Source of the DNA: Liolophura sinensis
Lineage: Eukaryota; Mollusca; Polyplacophora; Chitonida; Chitonidae
Direction: 5' to 3'
Length of the DNA: 64,000 bases
Assembly (NCBI RefSeq): GCF_032854445.1
Contig: NC_088304.1
Coordinates: forward strand, 31,377,732 to 31,441,731
Shown here: in pieces, positions 15,201 to 30,200 of the stretch
How positions within the stretch are numbered: the first letter of the stretch is position 1
Layout of the letters: each line of letters begins with the position of its first letter
The notes under the pieces: generated by a model
Told to the model about the DNA's origin: nothing
What the model saw: the letters and a program-made list of their open reading frames with translations, nothing else
The model's database searches: none
Program-made: the position numbers and the translations under genes

Positions 15201-18200
15201 GACAATACTACGGAAGAGTTTTGTTTATCATGTTTGGTAAGCAGAAAGTTAGAAGAAAAAAATTTGAAAAAAAAAAAAAAAATGTTTTACAGGTACATGC
15301 ATTGTAGGCCTTCGTCTGAAGTCTGAAGTCAATTTCCTCAAGAATATTATTGGTGAACAACAAGGATCAGATTCCAAACTACATGTATCATGGACGCAGA
15401 CAAAAATTGATACCATTTTGTCTTCAGGCTGCTGCTAGCACTTTAACTTCTGTTCTGTATAAGCATTGATTCCCCACCCCCCACAGTCCTCCCGCCCCCA
15501 AACACAGGAAAGTCAGGATTGATGGCTGGAGTAGGTGGTGTAATTAATTATTGGGGTATTCTCATCTGTGGGATACTTCATACCATTGTCCTCATCTCTA
15601 GGATACTTCTGCCAGTCTGCATGTACATAAAACAGCTCATTCTTCTTCACGTAGATTGTAAGGGTACGCATGTACTCATGCCGACTGTATGAGTAATTAT
15701 ACAGGGTAGTTTCATTGTCGGCTTTGGTTAACAGTTTTATGATGTTCACAGTGTCAACGTGTAAATCTCTGTACTCTGCATCTCCTCCCTAATTATTTCT
15801 GGTTGTCATGATGATGTGGATTAAGGCTATATCTGTTCTTCTGGTTGTTGCTGAAGGCTGAATTTCGTTATTGTGTCTGCACGATTTACTCAGTTCAGCA
15901 TTCGTCTTGGTGTAATGATTTATGGCAGTGGTCATTATTAAGTGCTCATTATTAAGTGCTCATTATTAAGTGAAAGGATGAAAAATGAGCTGGTAGATTG
16001 TTTGGCAGCAGTTGAGTCTCATGGGTTGAATAACCTCTTTCAGTCCTAACATTGTATAAACTGTAATTCTTGAACTTTTTCGCATGTATGCAAGGTGTTT
16101 ATTCAAGCATATTCTGAAAGCAATATTCTGTGTTGATTGATAAAATTATACTTTTTGCGATGCCCTGTAATTGGCCAAGTACATGTAGCTTTGCCTCCAA
16201 AATCACATTAAAAATGTCCATAAATTGCACCGAAAGTTGATTTTTCACATGCAAAAAGGTGGACGAATAAGGGTACAACCAGAAACTTGTGTAAAGACTG
16301 GTTGAAATTTGTCTTACTGACCACACCTACTGCAGTTCCCACTGAATAGTTTAACCTAGGCTAGTAGACAAAACATCTAAAAGCCTTCAAACACTTCTGA
16401 AGATGATTCAATAAAGCCGGATATATAAATATACCATGCATTTTTTTGGTCTACAACATGTCCACCTTCATTCCTCTTACTGTGTGCCCTTCTTCTTCTC
16501 TCTCCTCCCTTCCAATAGATTTAGCCAGAATTTGTAATCAGTCCTGTTTCCAATTTTCTCCTATTTTCCCTATCTGTCCCTTGTTATTTTTGTCAGGATA
16601 GGGTGTCTCAAAGATACTGAGACACCCCACTGGCTAAACATATGCCCTTTCCCTTCCTCCGTCCCCAACTGTACACCCCCGCCCCCCCTTGATATATACA
16701 TATAGTATAGTCACACCATCCTGCTGGCCTTGCTATTGTTATATGTTGGAGAGCTGCAGCAGTAGGTATACACCAGTGTAGCAGAAATAGCAATAAAGCT
16801 ATGTCAGATGATTAATATCAGAAAGGTTAAGTCAAGAAATTGTTGAACTAAATTACTTGTCAAGTTGTCAGTTTCCCACGACATTCACCCTGTAAACTGT
16901 GATGTCCATTTCATTCTTTTGTCACCTCACCTGTTTAATATCCCTCATTGATGATTGGTAACCAGGAGTAAACTGCTTTGATTGGTACTGTGTCAATTTC
17001 ACATTGGAATATCCCAAGCTGTGGGTCAGTTGATTAAAAATGGTATTGGAGATGCATGTACTTGTGGTCAGTGCGTAATATACGCATGCCAGTCAGTATC
17101 TGGAATGTCGATTTCACACTACTTGTAATATATTGCCATGGACACTACATACTCTAAATTTACTCATAAAGTTTGTAAATGATTAACCTGCCCATTTTTC
17201 CTGAATCTCTGATGTCTGTTGATTTTAGAAAGGGGTTTTGAGGTTTGTTTGGAACATGGGATGACATTCTGCTGGAAAGTTGTATGTTTCATCACCATAA
17301 ATAATGTTTGGTGACATTTAATCGCCTCTAAAAATGCACTTTTGTGAGTCATTTAGGCTACATGTATGCGCACATGTGTATAGCAGGTGTCAGGGTGTCT
17401 CCAAGCAGCCTGCGTGTTGTTGTACTGTAGGTTTCTCCTTGGGCTCTGCTCAGTTTCCTCCAATCATGATAAATCTCAGAAATGTTCTTGAGCCAAAAAA
17501 CACCAAAATAAATAAATAAATGAATAAAAAAATCCAATTTTGTGACATTTTTGTGAAGTTGTTAGATCTGGTTTGATATTTGCATTCATGATGCACAACA
17601 GGGTATCATAACTGGCATGATGTAGTGCACAAATAGAACAGGGTAGGGAGCATTATGCCACCTCATACTCATAGGACATCAGTGTCACACAGTGGGGTTT
17701 ACAGGCATGAGTCTAACACAGTGGGGTTTGCAGGCATCAGTCTAACACAGTGGGGTTTACAGGCATCAGTCTAACACAGTGGGGTTTTACAGGCATCAGT
17801 CTAACACAGTGGGGTTTACAGGCATCAGTCTAACACAGTGGGGTTTACAGGCATCAGTCTAACACAGTGGGGTTTACAGGCATCAGTCTAACACATTGGG
17901 GTTTACAGGCATCAGTCTAACACAGTTGGGGTTTGCGGGCATCAGTGTAACACAGTGGGGTTTACAGGCATCAGTCTAACACAGTTGGGGTTTGCGGGCA
18001 TCAGTGTAACACAGTGGGATTTACAGGCATGAGTCTAACACAGTGGGGGTTTGCGGGCATCAGTGTGAGACAGTGGGGGTTTACAGGCATTGGTCTAACA
18101 CAGTGGGGGTTTGCGGGCATCAATCTAACACATTGGGGTTTACAGGCATCGGTCTAACACAGTGGGGTTTGCGGGCATCAGTCTAACACAGTGGGGTTTA

Positions 18201-21200
18201 CAGGCATGAGTCTAACACAGTGAGGTTTACCAGCATCAGTGTAACACAGTGAGGTTTACAGGCATCAGTGTAACCTAGTGGGGTTTACAGTCATCAGTCT
18301 AACACAGTGGGGTTTACAGGCATGAGTCTAACACAGTGGGGTTTACAGGCATGATTCTAACACAGTGGGGTTTTCAGGCATTGGTCTAACCCATGGGGGT
18401 CTACAGGCATGAGTCTAACACAGTGGGGTTTGAGGTCATCAGTCTAGCACAGTGGGGTTTGTGGGTATCAGTGTAACACAGTGGGGTTTATAGGCATCAG
18501 TCTAACACAGTGGGGTTTGCGGGCATCAGTCTAACACATTGGGGTTTTCAGGCATCAGTGTAACACAGTGGGGTTTACGTTCATCAGTCTAACACAGTGG
18601 GGTTTGCGGGCATCAGTGTAACATAGTGGGGTTTACAGGCATCAGTCAGACACAGTGGGGTTTACAGGCATCAGTGTAACACAGTGGGGTTTACAGGTAT
18701 CAGTCTAACACAGTGGGATTTACAGGCATCAGTCTAACACAGTGGGGTTTACTTAAAAAAGATGTTTTAGTTCAGACCATATAAGAAAGGACTTTTATAC
18801 ATGTAAGTGCAGGAAAATGATATTTACTTGGGGTATATACATTTTACTTTTTTCTTTTATGAAGGAGAATGTTGGATTATTAAGGTATGTTCATCATACC
18901 TGTACATGCACAGTGTGATATTTCAGCAATGTGTTCAAGAATGCATGTTCACAGGTATGAAGTGGTATTGATTACATTTTATTGATATTGGTGCATTGTC
19001 CGTTTCCGTGTCAGCCTTGTTCAGTGCCATGACCCTGGTCCCAAGGACCAGTCCACCAATAAAACCTTGTCAAGTACGTGGATATTCCATTGATTATTCT
19101 ATAATTTGCTTTCCACACAGTTACAAATTCAAGTTAGTACCTTTATTATTATTAGGGAATTGGCATGAAACACATTACAATATATTTATGCATTCTCCTC
19201 GCACACCATCTGGCCTGAAATTAAATATACATGTAGGTGGGCTATTTTTACCTGTTTTACATTATAATTAAGCTCAAATATTGCCCAAATATAGAGGTGC
19301 AAATCACATTGATCATGGTTCACATAGCAGGAAGGGGCATGATAAGCACAAAATATCTCATTACGAAGAAATAGATTTTTACAGCTTTAGATGAGCAGTT
19401 GATGTTAATGTTCTGAAGATCTCTTCCAAGTATAGCCCTGGGGCCGGTTTCATGAAGCTCACTTAGCTAAGTTTGCCCTTAACTATCATGACGACATATG
19501 TTGTAGAGATATAAAGTGCACTTAGCTAAGGGCAACTTAACACTAAGTAAGCTTCATGAAACCGGCCCCTGGGACTTTGTGGATCATGTTAACTTTGCTC
19601 CAATGTGCTTGCAGTACATTATCATGGGTCTGCCATGTTTTGTTTCCTTTTAGAGTTGCATTCTCCATAAGGCGGATGTTTGCGTATTAAAATCTGCTCT
19701 TGAGCCTCATTGTCCTGGGCCTGGTTGTTCAAAACTGGTTTAAGACTTAATACCAGATTTAACTTTCTTCAATTTGGTACTTAGCCTAAAAAAATTGTGT
19801 AAGATTATATTAAATATAAACTAAAACTGGTAGTGTTATACTTTGACATTGGACATCTGCATTGGCTGCTGAGTTTGGCTGAGAATTTAAATATAAAATA
19901 TGACTTAATATTAACTAATACCCTTTCGATCGAATGGGCCCAGAGGGTTGGGGTTCCTGGTTAATCTGAGCCTGACGAATGCAAGTGCTTACATTGTGAA
20001 AACCCTGGAACCGGAATTGCCCAATTTGCGAAATGCCACATGGTTTCCCAAGGCTGCACACACGACAGCTAACTACGCGTCGCAAAATCCAACTTTTGAA
20101 GTGAGAGGTGATGTTGTGTCATCATTTTTGCGTGTTTGCGAGATGTTTTTTCACGCATATTTTGAGGGCATTATTTTGTGCAGTTTGATTAAATCATTCA
20201 TTTTCTGAAGCTTGAAATAAGATGAAAAAGCGTCATACAGTTTGTTAAAGTCGCTCTTTCACATGCGAAAAGGTTGAGGAATTCGTTTACAATATGCCAC
20301 TGAAAACAGCACGGTGTGATTGTTTAATTTGTGCTTCATATGTTCAGTTTTCCAGCCTAAAAAACGTACGAGTTTAACTAGTGATTGTTGCTCATTTTAC
20401 CCCAGTAAATGCGCAAGAGTTGAAATTTTAGAACACTGACTCCTGTAGTGTATTTAAGAATGAAGAACAATGACTAGACTAGAGCTGAGTCGTTATTTCA
20501 TGTATTTGTCAGCTTCATAAACCACGTCACATTTGATGTTTTGATTTGTGGACCAGCTGTATGTCTGTGTACGTGCACAGTATGGCAACATGCGCACTAA
20601 ACAAATACCGTAATGATATTTGGGGAAAAAAAACCTAGTGGGAAGAATGCTACTGGATTCCTTCAGCTTTGTGTGCTTTGATTAGTTTGGATACGTTCCA
20701 TATCCTGGTTAATTACCTCCGGAGAGAATATTTGTGACTTTGTCTCAACTAACATACTTGGAATGTAGTAGAGGCTTGTCATTTTGTGAACGACAAAATA
20801 GGAAATTTTTTTTTTGTTCTCTTTGTCACATGCTGTAGATGATTTGTACAGGTACTCGCTGCAGCCATGTTGGATCTCTAAACAAAAAATTTCGTGGTCT
20901 CTTTTGGGATGTGTCTATCGATGACTGTGCACCGGACCACAAAATTCTTTTGTCAGATATCCAACATGGCTGGGCAAGTCACCTATAGCAGAGGATAACT
21001 GCTATTCAGTGGATTTGACAACAAAATTGTCACAATTAAGTCATTGTTTCTGCGGATTGAGTGAAACAAAATGGTTTTTGTGTACAAACAAGCATTTATT
21101 CTGTTATTTTCAAACCACTTATTATTTGTCTTCTAAATTGGTGATTTCAGTATTCAAATAAAATATCTAGTTTAATTGAGAGCCTATTAAATTGTATAAC

Positions 21201-24200
21201 AGTTTGAAGTTAAAGGAACAGGAAAGAAATAGTTTGAAGTTAAAGGAACAGGAAAGAAAAAGTTTGAAGTTAAAGGAACAGGAAAGAAAAAGTTTGAAGT
21301 TAAAGGAACAGGAAAGAAAGAGTTCGGCTGTACGTTTAGGTCTGTAGCAAAAATTTCTGTTCATAAAATAAGGTTGATGTTCGCAATCAAAAACCAACAT
21401 AAATCACTCGTTGGATAAACGAGGTCTGAACGAGCAGGTTTTGAAACATAATGGGAGAGTCCATTGTGTAAGCGGGATATCACTGATGGCACGGAACTTT
21501 ACAATGTTCCAGGTAAATCAAATGTGCAGCTCTATAGTGTTTTAAATAGCCCTTCTACACCGAACGGAAACTGATGTCTGGAAGATGGATAATTGGAGCA
21601 GTATGATTGGCCAAAATAAGACACCAACTGAAACATTACTCTCGGCATATAGTACTCTCCTATCTATGCATATGTATTCCAAAATGTGATCGCAATTTTA
21701 TTACTGGAAACCTGTTTGCTAACAACAAGCAAAATGTTATTTTAATGACAATAATATATTGGCAAAGTCCTGCATGTAGTTGAGCACCTTTAATAGCAAA
21801 GTCTGGTACCCGCGTCCTTAAAAGTAAATGTACTTAGACATGCTCATGACATGCAACTGTTTATGGAAGGAGTCTTGTTCATTGAATGATTAACTTCACT
21901 GAAGCAAATTGCCCAATTACACCTGACCTACCTGATCGCATTTTAGTTCCGTTGCCCTGATTCTGTCAGCACTCAAAGTGAGGCTCTGTACATGGGGTAC
22001 TCACATACGAGAATTAGGGGCCTGTTTCACATGCACAGACGTGTATTTCCATGGCAACCGGTAGTACAAGTATATTTATTGCGTGCATGTATAACTCCAG
22101 GGTAGAAGTCAGGAGACCCTGTTATCAAACCTGCGTCGGGTCATAACAAATTCTTTAAAAATCGTACCTGCTGCTGTCTTGGTTGGTACTCAGCACTGAG
22201 AGGTTAGAGCAAGGAAACATGACTGGTTGGCCTGCTGTCAGTATATTGTGACTCGGTTAGGTGTCATGCTTGGTGTCTTTGGCATGATACTTCAGTGGGG
22301 ACAGCACCTTGGTGGCATGGACTTGCCCTGCCACAAGAAGACACAATATATGTACACTCATCTAATAACTCCTAGTGGTCATGCAACCGAAAACCACAAG
22401 CATACATACCTACTTACAGTACATATGTAGCATGTAGCACTGCATTAACTCTGTGAAATTTGCCCTAGGGAATTTTGCTTGCTCTAATAGTGATCTTGAT
22501 CAAGGAGTCTTATGTCATTTGAAAAACTTGACTGACATTTGACTGACAAGGATTGATATGTAATGGAGCAGAGTGCTATTCTTGGGTCTCTTAATTGACA
22601 CTATAATGGACACTGTAACAGACACTATAATGAACACCGTAGTATTCAAAAGAGCCCCCATTTTTAATACAAAACCAGGCAACATGGAATATTTCAAAAT
22701 AGGCAGATATGATATCTGGTACTGCAGTATCTGATGCAAAATTGCTTTTGCTTGACATTTAGAGTTAAGAGATGAGCCAAGTACTGGGGCTGTTTTCACA
22801 AAGCCATTTCTGACTAACCCTAATTCCTCAACCTTTTTGCATATGAAAGAGCAACTTTCAGTGCAATGTATGCACACTTTTACTTTGATTTTGGAGACAA
22901 CACTACATTGGTTGGATTGGCTAGTTTCAGGACTTCACAAAAAGTATAATTTTATCAGTCAACATAGAATAATGCCATCAGAATATACTTGAGTAAACAC
23001 CTTGCAAACATTCAAAAAAGTTGAAGAATTACAGTAAATTTGAAAAATTCAGTTTTAAAGCTCTTTTTTGGGACCCAGTGAATAAAAATTGTCACCACTA
23101 CAGAAACGTTATCTAAAGACAGTTGTTTCAAATTTCATCTTCCAGTATCAAAACATTAGGCATTGTGACAAGGTTTTAAATTTTGGCGTAAGTCAGAATT
23201 GTCTCTGTTATGTGAAATTGGCACTTGGTCACTCAGTCTCAGTGATGTCTGCTAATTAGCCGACCAAGATTGGTGGTAACATGTGGGGATTCTCGTATTA
23301 AAACCACCACTTCAGGTAAAAAATCGATGTCTTTAACTATTGAAGGTACCATGCTAACAAAAAAACAGGCGATAAAAGATCGGATGATGTCAGAAGTTTG
23401 ACTGATTGACAGACCAATTAGCCAATAGACAGGCCGATAGACAAAAGCAACTTGTGAAATCGAAGTGGGGATTTGTGTAAAGAGCTCTATAAAGTGTAGC
23501 CAAAAAATAGCTGGCTTCTTCCCTCATTTCTTAATCCTAAACAACAATCAAATAAATAAATAAACGTCTTAATTAATGTTCATTTGTGACAACGGTACAG
23601 AAGTGTTTCTCCATACCCCACCCCTCTTGACCCTCCCAGCCTCATCAAGCACTTCCCATTATAGACTATTGACAGAATATTAGATTTTGATGGTGTTTGC
23701 AGTGTGGATCATATTGAGGGCTGTATCAGAGTGATATCGGCCTATCGTGCCAAACTTTGGGACAGTACTCATTGCTCACTCATCCCCTGTCTGTATTACT
23801 GATGTCCAGTTGAATTAGGCTACTGCACCATTATCGGACAATTTCAAATAGGTCCTGTAATCAGGTTTTAGGGTTCAAAACCAGGTTTGTACCTTGATCT
23901 ACCCTGAAGTCAGTTTAGCTGTGTAGATGGTTGGATCGTGACTTCAGGCAGCTGATAATCAATTGTTGGTTTCTTATCACCCACTCTCATGTATAATTTT
24001 GTGGCCATCAATTTTAGCTTGAATGTAAATTATTGACCTTTTTTAGGAGAAAAAATGGAAACAAAGTTTTGTTTTATCAGCAAGAGACAGCCGCCGTAAA
24101 TTTTTAAGAAATATTATAATTTTTTAATTTCTACTGGTAGAATATTTTCTCATTTTGCTTTATCAACAAAATAAAGCCGCCGTAAATTTTAAGAAATATT

Positions 24201-27200
24201 ATTAATTAATTAACTTTTAATCTTTAACTACAGCTGTAGTAGTATATTTTCTCATTTTGTTTTATCAGAAAGAGACAGCCGCCGTAAATTTTTAAGACAT
24301 ATTATAAACTTTTAATCTTCTACGTGTAGTATATTTTCTCATTGTTAATCCATATGACATGAACCTTGTTACTGGTCAACAAAACAAAAAATTATTTTGG
24401 GCAAGACTTTCATAATTTATAGGTAATAATAACTGTGTGTAGCATCTGAGATTTTGAGAAAAATATCCTGAGAAACAGATAATTAACCTTGCCTTTATCA
24501 GGTTATGGACACGTTCATGGTTCTAAAATGGATCCATAGAACTACATGTACAGGCTGATTTAAATTCTTCCAGCTCTCTCTAAGATACTTGAAAAGCATG
24601 TGGCAAACCAGATAAATGAATTCTTATCAACAAATGAGCTGTTGCATGAACTACAGTTGTGATCCCATCAATCATTCCAAACTGCACTCACACAAACACT
24701 GCTGATAACCGGCTTTCACGGATGGATAAAGGTCAGCGGGACAGGTATGTTGGATATTGATCTTATAAAGGCATTTGACCTTGTCAGCCACCAACTATTG
24801 CTACAGAAATTGACTTGCTATCAATTTAGTAACAAATGTCTTTCGTGGTTTCAAAGTTACCTATCACACAGAAAACAAAAAGTCTCTTTAGGAAGTGTTC
24901 AATCTGAACTACATGAAATAATGTGCGTAGTCCCCCAGGGCTCTATACCTGGGCCTCCACTGTTCCTTATTTTCATAAATGATCTCCCCCTACAATTATT
25001 GATCTGTTTGTGGATGACACAACGGTATCAACATCAGCCAAAAAAATGGAAAGTGTAGAGACAGCACCAGGAAACAAAAGCAAAAGAATACTGCAGTGGT
25101 GCAACGATAATGACATGGCAATCAACCGTGATAACACAACGTGCATCACAGGTGGTTCATGGCAGTGTATAGCTAATTGGGAGAGAAAACTTCACTTAGA
25201 AATTGATGGACAAGAAGTTGAAAATGTCAAGTATACAAGGCTTCTAGGTGTAACAAATTAATGATAGGTTGTCCTGAGAGAAACAAACTGAGAATCAGTG
25301 TAAATCTACATCATCCAAGCTCACATTGTTACAAAAGATTAAAAAGTATCTACCACACCATGCCAGAATTTTGTTGTATGATGCTTATGTACAATCATTG
25401 TTGGATTACTTTCACACAATATGGTGCAGTGGTTCTAAAGAGTCAATTCAATGTATGTTACTCCTTCAGAAATGTGCAGCACGGATTAATTTTAAATGTA
25501 CAATATACGACACCAAGTCAAAACTGTTCAGAATCTTGAAATGGATGACGATGTATGAAACACTCATGCTGCACAAAGACGTACTAAGGTTAAACACCTA
25601 AACGGACTAACCGCAAGCTACCCCTATCAGCCTGTTTATCTACACTGCAACTTTCTATCAAACTAACCTTCGATTTACCACCTCCATGAACCTCATCCCC
25701 CCCAAAACCTACAACCAGTGCCATTAAAAATTCTTTCAGATATTCTGGGGTGACATTGTGGAGCCGACTGCCTATACACGTTAAAAAAATCACAGAATGT
25801 CAGTGTGTAGTCTTTGATCATCTTACATCAGGTTCATCCGTATTTTATATATACTGTATAGACTTTGTAAATAACCTTTTGTGTCAATCTCTGTATGCAC
25901 GCGGGACTTATTGATCTCCTTCAAAAAATAACGTATTATTATTATTATTATCGTTATTATGTGATCAGTGGTTTCTATGGTGAACCCTGATTGGCCAAGT
26001 GAATAAAGTTGTTTGTATGGGAGGAAACCAGGCAGAGCCCTGGAGAAACCTACAACCATGGGCTTGTTGCTGGCAGACCTTTCCATGTACGTCAGGAGAG
26101 GAAGCCAGCCTCGAACTGGACTTGAACTCACAGCGGTCGCATTGTTGAGAGGCTCCTGGGTCATAATAGTGCAACACTAGCATTCTAACCACTAGGCCAC
26201 AGAGCCACTAAAAGTTAAAAAGCATTTCCACTGTTAGTATGTATGCATGTACATGTAGCGTGTCTGTGTTTTTTTGTTGTTTTTTTTTATATTTATACTG
26301 CAGGTTACTACCCTTTTGGTTCCCTTTAGTTTAAACACGGTTTAGTCTACACCTGAGAAAGTTTTGGATTTCAGGTATCTGTATGTCACGTCTCAGGTTC
26401 TGAGTATTGCAACTCTCAGCTTATGTCAGCTAAGTGTTGTCATAGCAACTAGAATTCAATCTGGATGGCTTTCAGCAAAATAACCATGCCTGATTAAATA
26501 ATTCTGTTATCAAAAGGAATATTGATAAAGGATTATGTGGTCATATGAAATAAGTATCTGGCTGGCGTAATGCAAAATCGATTGAAGCATTTCTCTGTTT
26601 TTTTGTCTGTTTTTACCTCATTAGGATTGCAGCCGACGGTTTCCCTTGCGCTCAGTTCCAAGTAAGTTTAATCAATACCCTTGTTTATATTCAATTCTCA
26701 AGAATTAGCAGATTTGTTTTCTTATGTACAATAAATGTATCTTCAATCTATAAAATGAGAGCTGGAATATTCTGGAGCATGTTAAGTGAAAAGGAAATTA
26801 AATGAATTGTGGCTGAATCCATCCTAAAAAATAACATTTACTGCTGGGCAATAAATTTGCCGGTGTCCAAGTAGAGGTAACTGTGATTAAACCTGTCATC
26901 GTGCACCATATCCAAGAAAGATGCCCCAAGCTGTCACCTACCCAGTTTGCCTCTCCATCTGCAGGCGCCAGTGATTCAGACTGCTATTGTTTTTTCTCCC
27001 ACCACTGTGCATGAAACTGTTAACATATTAGCAGGCCTCCATCATCAGTCCTGTACAGGGGCCAGAATGTTTGGGTATTCACTGGTTTTTGATTGTTTAG
27101 TTCTTTATTTGATTGGTGTTTTATGCCATACTCAAGACTACATTTATTTCACTTATGCAGGAAATGGCCAGCATAAAAAATATGATGTTTGGAAACTGGG

Positions 27201-30200
27201 AAGAGCTTCACGTCAGGATAAATATGATGACCTCAAATTGATCCCAGGTCATCACAAATATAACTTGCATATGTAGATAATTCACATAATAATAATATCT
27301 GAACGAATATTTGTACTACAGGTCTGCCAACAACCTGCGGAAGGTCGTAGGTTTCCACCCACCATAATATTGTCTGCAGTCGTATAAGTGAAATATTCTT
27401 GAGTACGGCGTAAAACACCAATCAAATAAATCAATATTTGTGGTACATGTATATACACTTCCATATTGTTTTCCAGTGATATAATTGGTATCTAATGCAT
27501 TTGACACCTTTAAATTGTATTGGATGGTCTGAGTTTGTGTTGAGGTTGTCACTATGAAGAGCTCAAAATCTCAAACCTTTTCACCGCTACTATATTGATT
27601 TATTTATTTGTTTGGTGTTTTACGCCGTACTCAAGATTATTCCATTTATACGACAACGACCAGCATTATGGTGGGAGGAAACCATGCTCTGCCCAGAGGA
27701 AACCCACGGCCTTCCATAGGTTGACCTCTATTGTAGGCGTGATAATAATAACGTTGTGATCATTATGTGTGAACAACATGAGTGAAGTAAAATCTGAATA
27801 GATTATGTGTGAACAGCATGTGTGAAGTAAAATCTGAATAGATTATGTGTGAACAGCATGTGTGAAGTAAAATCTGAATAAATTATTTGTGAACAGCATG
27901 AGTGAAGTAAAATCTGAATAGATTATGTGTGAACAGCATGAGTGAAGTAAAATCTGAATAGATTATGTGTGAACAACATGAGTGAAGTAAAATCTGAATA
28001 GATTATGTGTGAACAACATGAGTGAAGTAAAATCTGAATAGGTTATGTGTGAACAACATGAGTGAAGTAAAATCTGAATAGGTTATTTGTGAACAACATG
28101 AGTGAAGTAAAATCTGAATAGATTATGTGTGAACAGCATGAGTGAAGTAAAATCTGAATAGATTATGTGTGAACAGCAGGAGTGAAGTAAAATCTGAATA
28201 GATTATGTGTGATCAACATGAGTGAAGTAAAATCTGAATAGATTATGTGTGAACAACATGAGTGAAGTAAAATCTGAATAGATTATGTGTGAACAGCATG
28301 AGTGAAGTAAAATCTGAATAGGTTATTTGTGAACAACATGAGTGAAGTAAAATCTGAATAGATTATGTGTGAACAACATGAGTGAAGTAAAATCTGAATA
28401 GATTATGCGTGAACAACATGAGTGAAGTAAAATCTGAATAGATTATATGTGAACAGCATGAGTGAAGTAAAATCTGAATAGATTATGTGTGAACAACATG
28501 AGTGAAGTAAAATCTGAATAGATTATATGTGAACAGCATGAGTGAAGTAAAATCTGAATAGATTATGTGTGAACAACATGAGTGAAGTAAAATCTGAATA
28601 GATTGTGTGAACAGCATGAGTGAAGTAAAATCTGAATAGATTGTGTGAACAGCATGAGTCAGACATGATTTTTTTCCACTTTTTAGCGGAAAATGCTGAA
28701 AATGACCTGTACACTACTAACAATGTCTGAACCAGAAAAAATCTGTTACATGTATTAAATTTTGGCTTGGGTACAAAAATGCATTCTTCTCTCTGTCCAG
28801 AAGATTAGAGTTCTGTGGGGACAAAGCAGATGGGAAAATCTGTAAGTCAGAAAACAGTGTTGGTTTTCTTCATATTTTACAGGATTCTAGTTTGATTTTA
28901 ATAGCCAAAAACGTCCCAGAATCCATTTTCAGCCACGCAGATTTTTCCAGCTTACGGGGCCTAGGCGGCCCCTGGACCCCGGCCTTTTTGGGCTATGATA
29001 GTAAATTTCAGCTATTTTCTTCGTTCCCCACAATCATGTCTGATGAGTGAAGTAAAATCTGAATAGATTATGCGTGAACAACATGAGTGAAGTAAAATCT
29101 GAATAGATTATTTGTGAACAGCATGAGTGAAGTAAAATCTGAATAGATTATGTGTGAACAACATGAGTGAAGTAAATCTGAATAGATTATTTGTGAACAG
29201 CATGAGTGAAGTAAAACCTGAATAGATTATGTGTGAACAACATGAGTGAAGTAAAATCTGAATAGATTATGCGTGAACAGCATGAGTGAAGTAAAATCTG
29301 AATAGGTTATGTGTGAACAACATGAGTGAAGTAAAATCTGAATAGGTTATGTGTGAACAACATGAGTGAAGTATAATCTGAATAAATTATTTGAGGAACT
29401 ATTTTTTGACTCTCTGACTTTTTCAGATGAAGACACATTACTCAGACCACAGAGGATATTACTGGCAAGTCCTAAGTAAGTATTTGACCGAACGGATGAG
29501 TTCCACTAGGGGAGATGTGATTCTGAAATCCTATGTGATACAGTCAGCAGTTTGATACAGTCAGCAGTGCGATACAGTCAACAGTGTGATGTAGTCAGCA
29601 GTGTGGTACAGTCAGCTGTGCCATACAGTCAGCGGTGCGATACAGTCAGCAGTGCGATACAGTCAGCTGTGCGATACAGTCAGCATTGCGATACAGTCAG
29701 CTGTGCGATACAGTCAGCAGTGCGATACAGTAAATGATGTCTTACTGTAAACGGGCTTGCCACAGTCATGAAAAAACTTCGAACAGTGATAAATGAATTT
29801 TCCAGTCATCAAGTATCATGAAAAAGTGATGAATGTTGAAAATCTAAGAGAAAGTCATGTATTTTTTTGTTTCTGAATGTAAACATATATACTTGTGTGT
29901 TCTATTAAAACTTAGCATGATATATTTCCCCGCCTTTTCCCCAGTGTTGTGAAGAAAAATCTGCCCTTCTGTAGCAACCATCTACTATATATACTATCTT
30001 TTAAATAAAGTTTTGCATGTACAGAATACACATTCAGAAGAACATAAAGGCCTCAAGATGAAACTTTTGTGCCAACACTAAAGCTTTTCTGATATGAAAT
30101 TAATCGAAGTTTACAAAAAATTCTTATCCTATTTTATAGTTGAAATACATTCATTGCTTGTGTATGGTATGGACCTATAATGGTATCATGCATTCCTTCA

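Larger units (their letters stand above)
12679..15230. repeat. Duplicated block, copy B
   Basis: Repeats copy A in the same order: 33-bp array at 12716-13587, spacer at 13588-14480, and the CAGTACACC array at 14480-15230. The spacer is nearly identical to copy A, with differences such as a small insertion near 14191-14212 (GTTGACTTTTCCTATTTC). Confidence 0.9.
202..26624 (+). other. Rogdi intron 1 (26.4 kb)
   Basis: The intron is bounded by GTAAGT at 202 and TTAG at 26621-26624. It contains most of the tandem arrays and transposable elements of the window, listed separately. I see no coding exon in it. The longest non-repeat frame, at 1603-2043 on +, matches nothing I recognise. Plain AT-rich stretches with no feature I can support are 410-1230, 1460-2640, 3240-4490, 5430-5700, 7440-9890, 15240-16060, 16280-17380, 18760-19435, 20290-21200, 21325-22160 and 23230-24060. 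Confidence 0.85.

Noticed and set aside
17676-18754. Possible telomere-like or centromeric satellite
   Set aside because: The 29-bp unit has GGGGTTT but not a telomere hexamer repeat, and the array is only 1.1 kb inside an intron.
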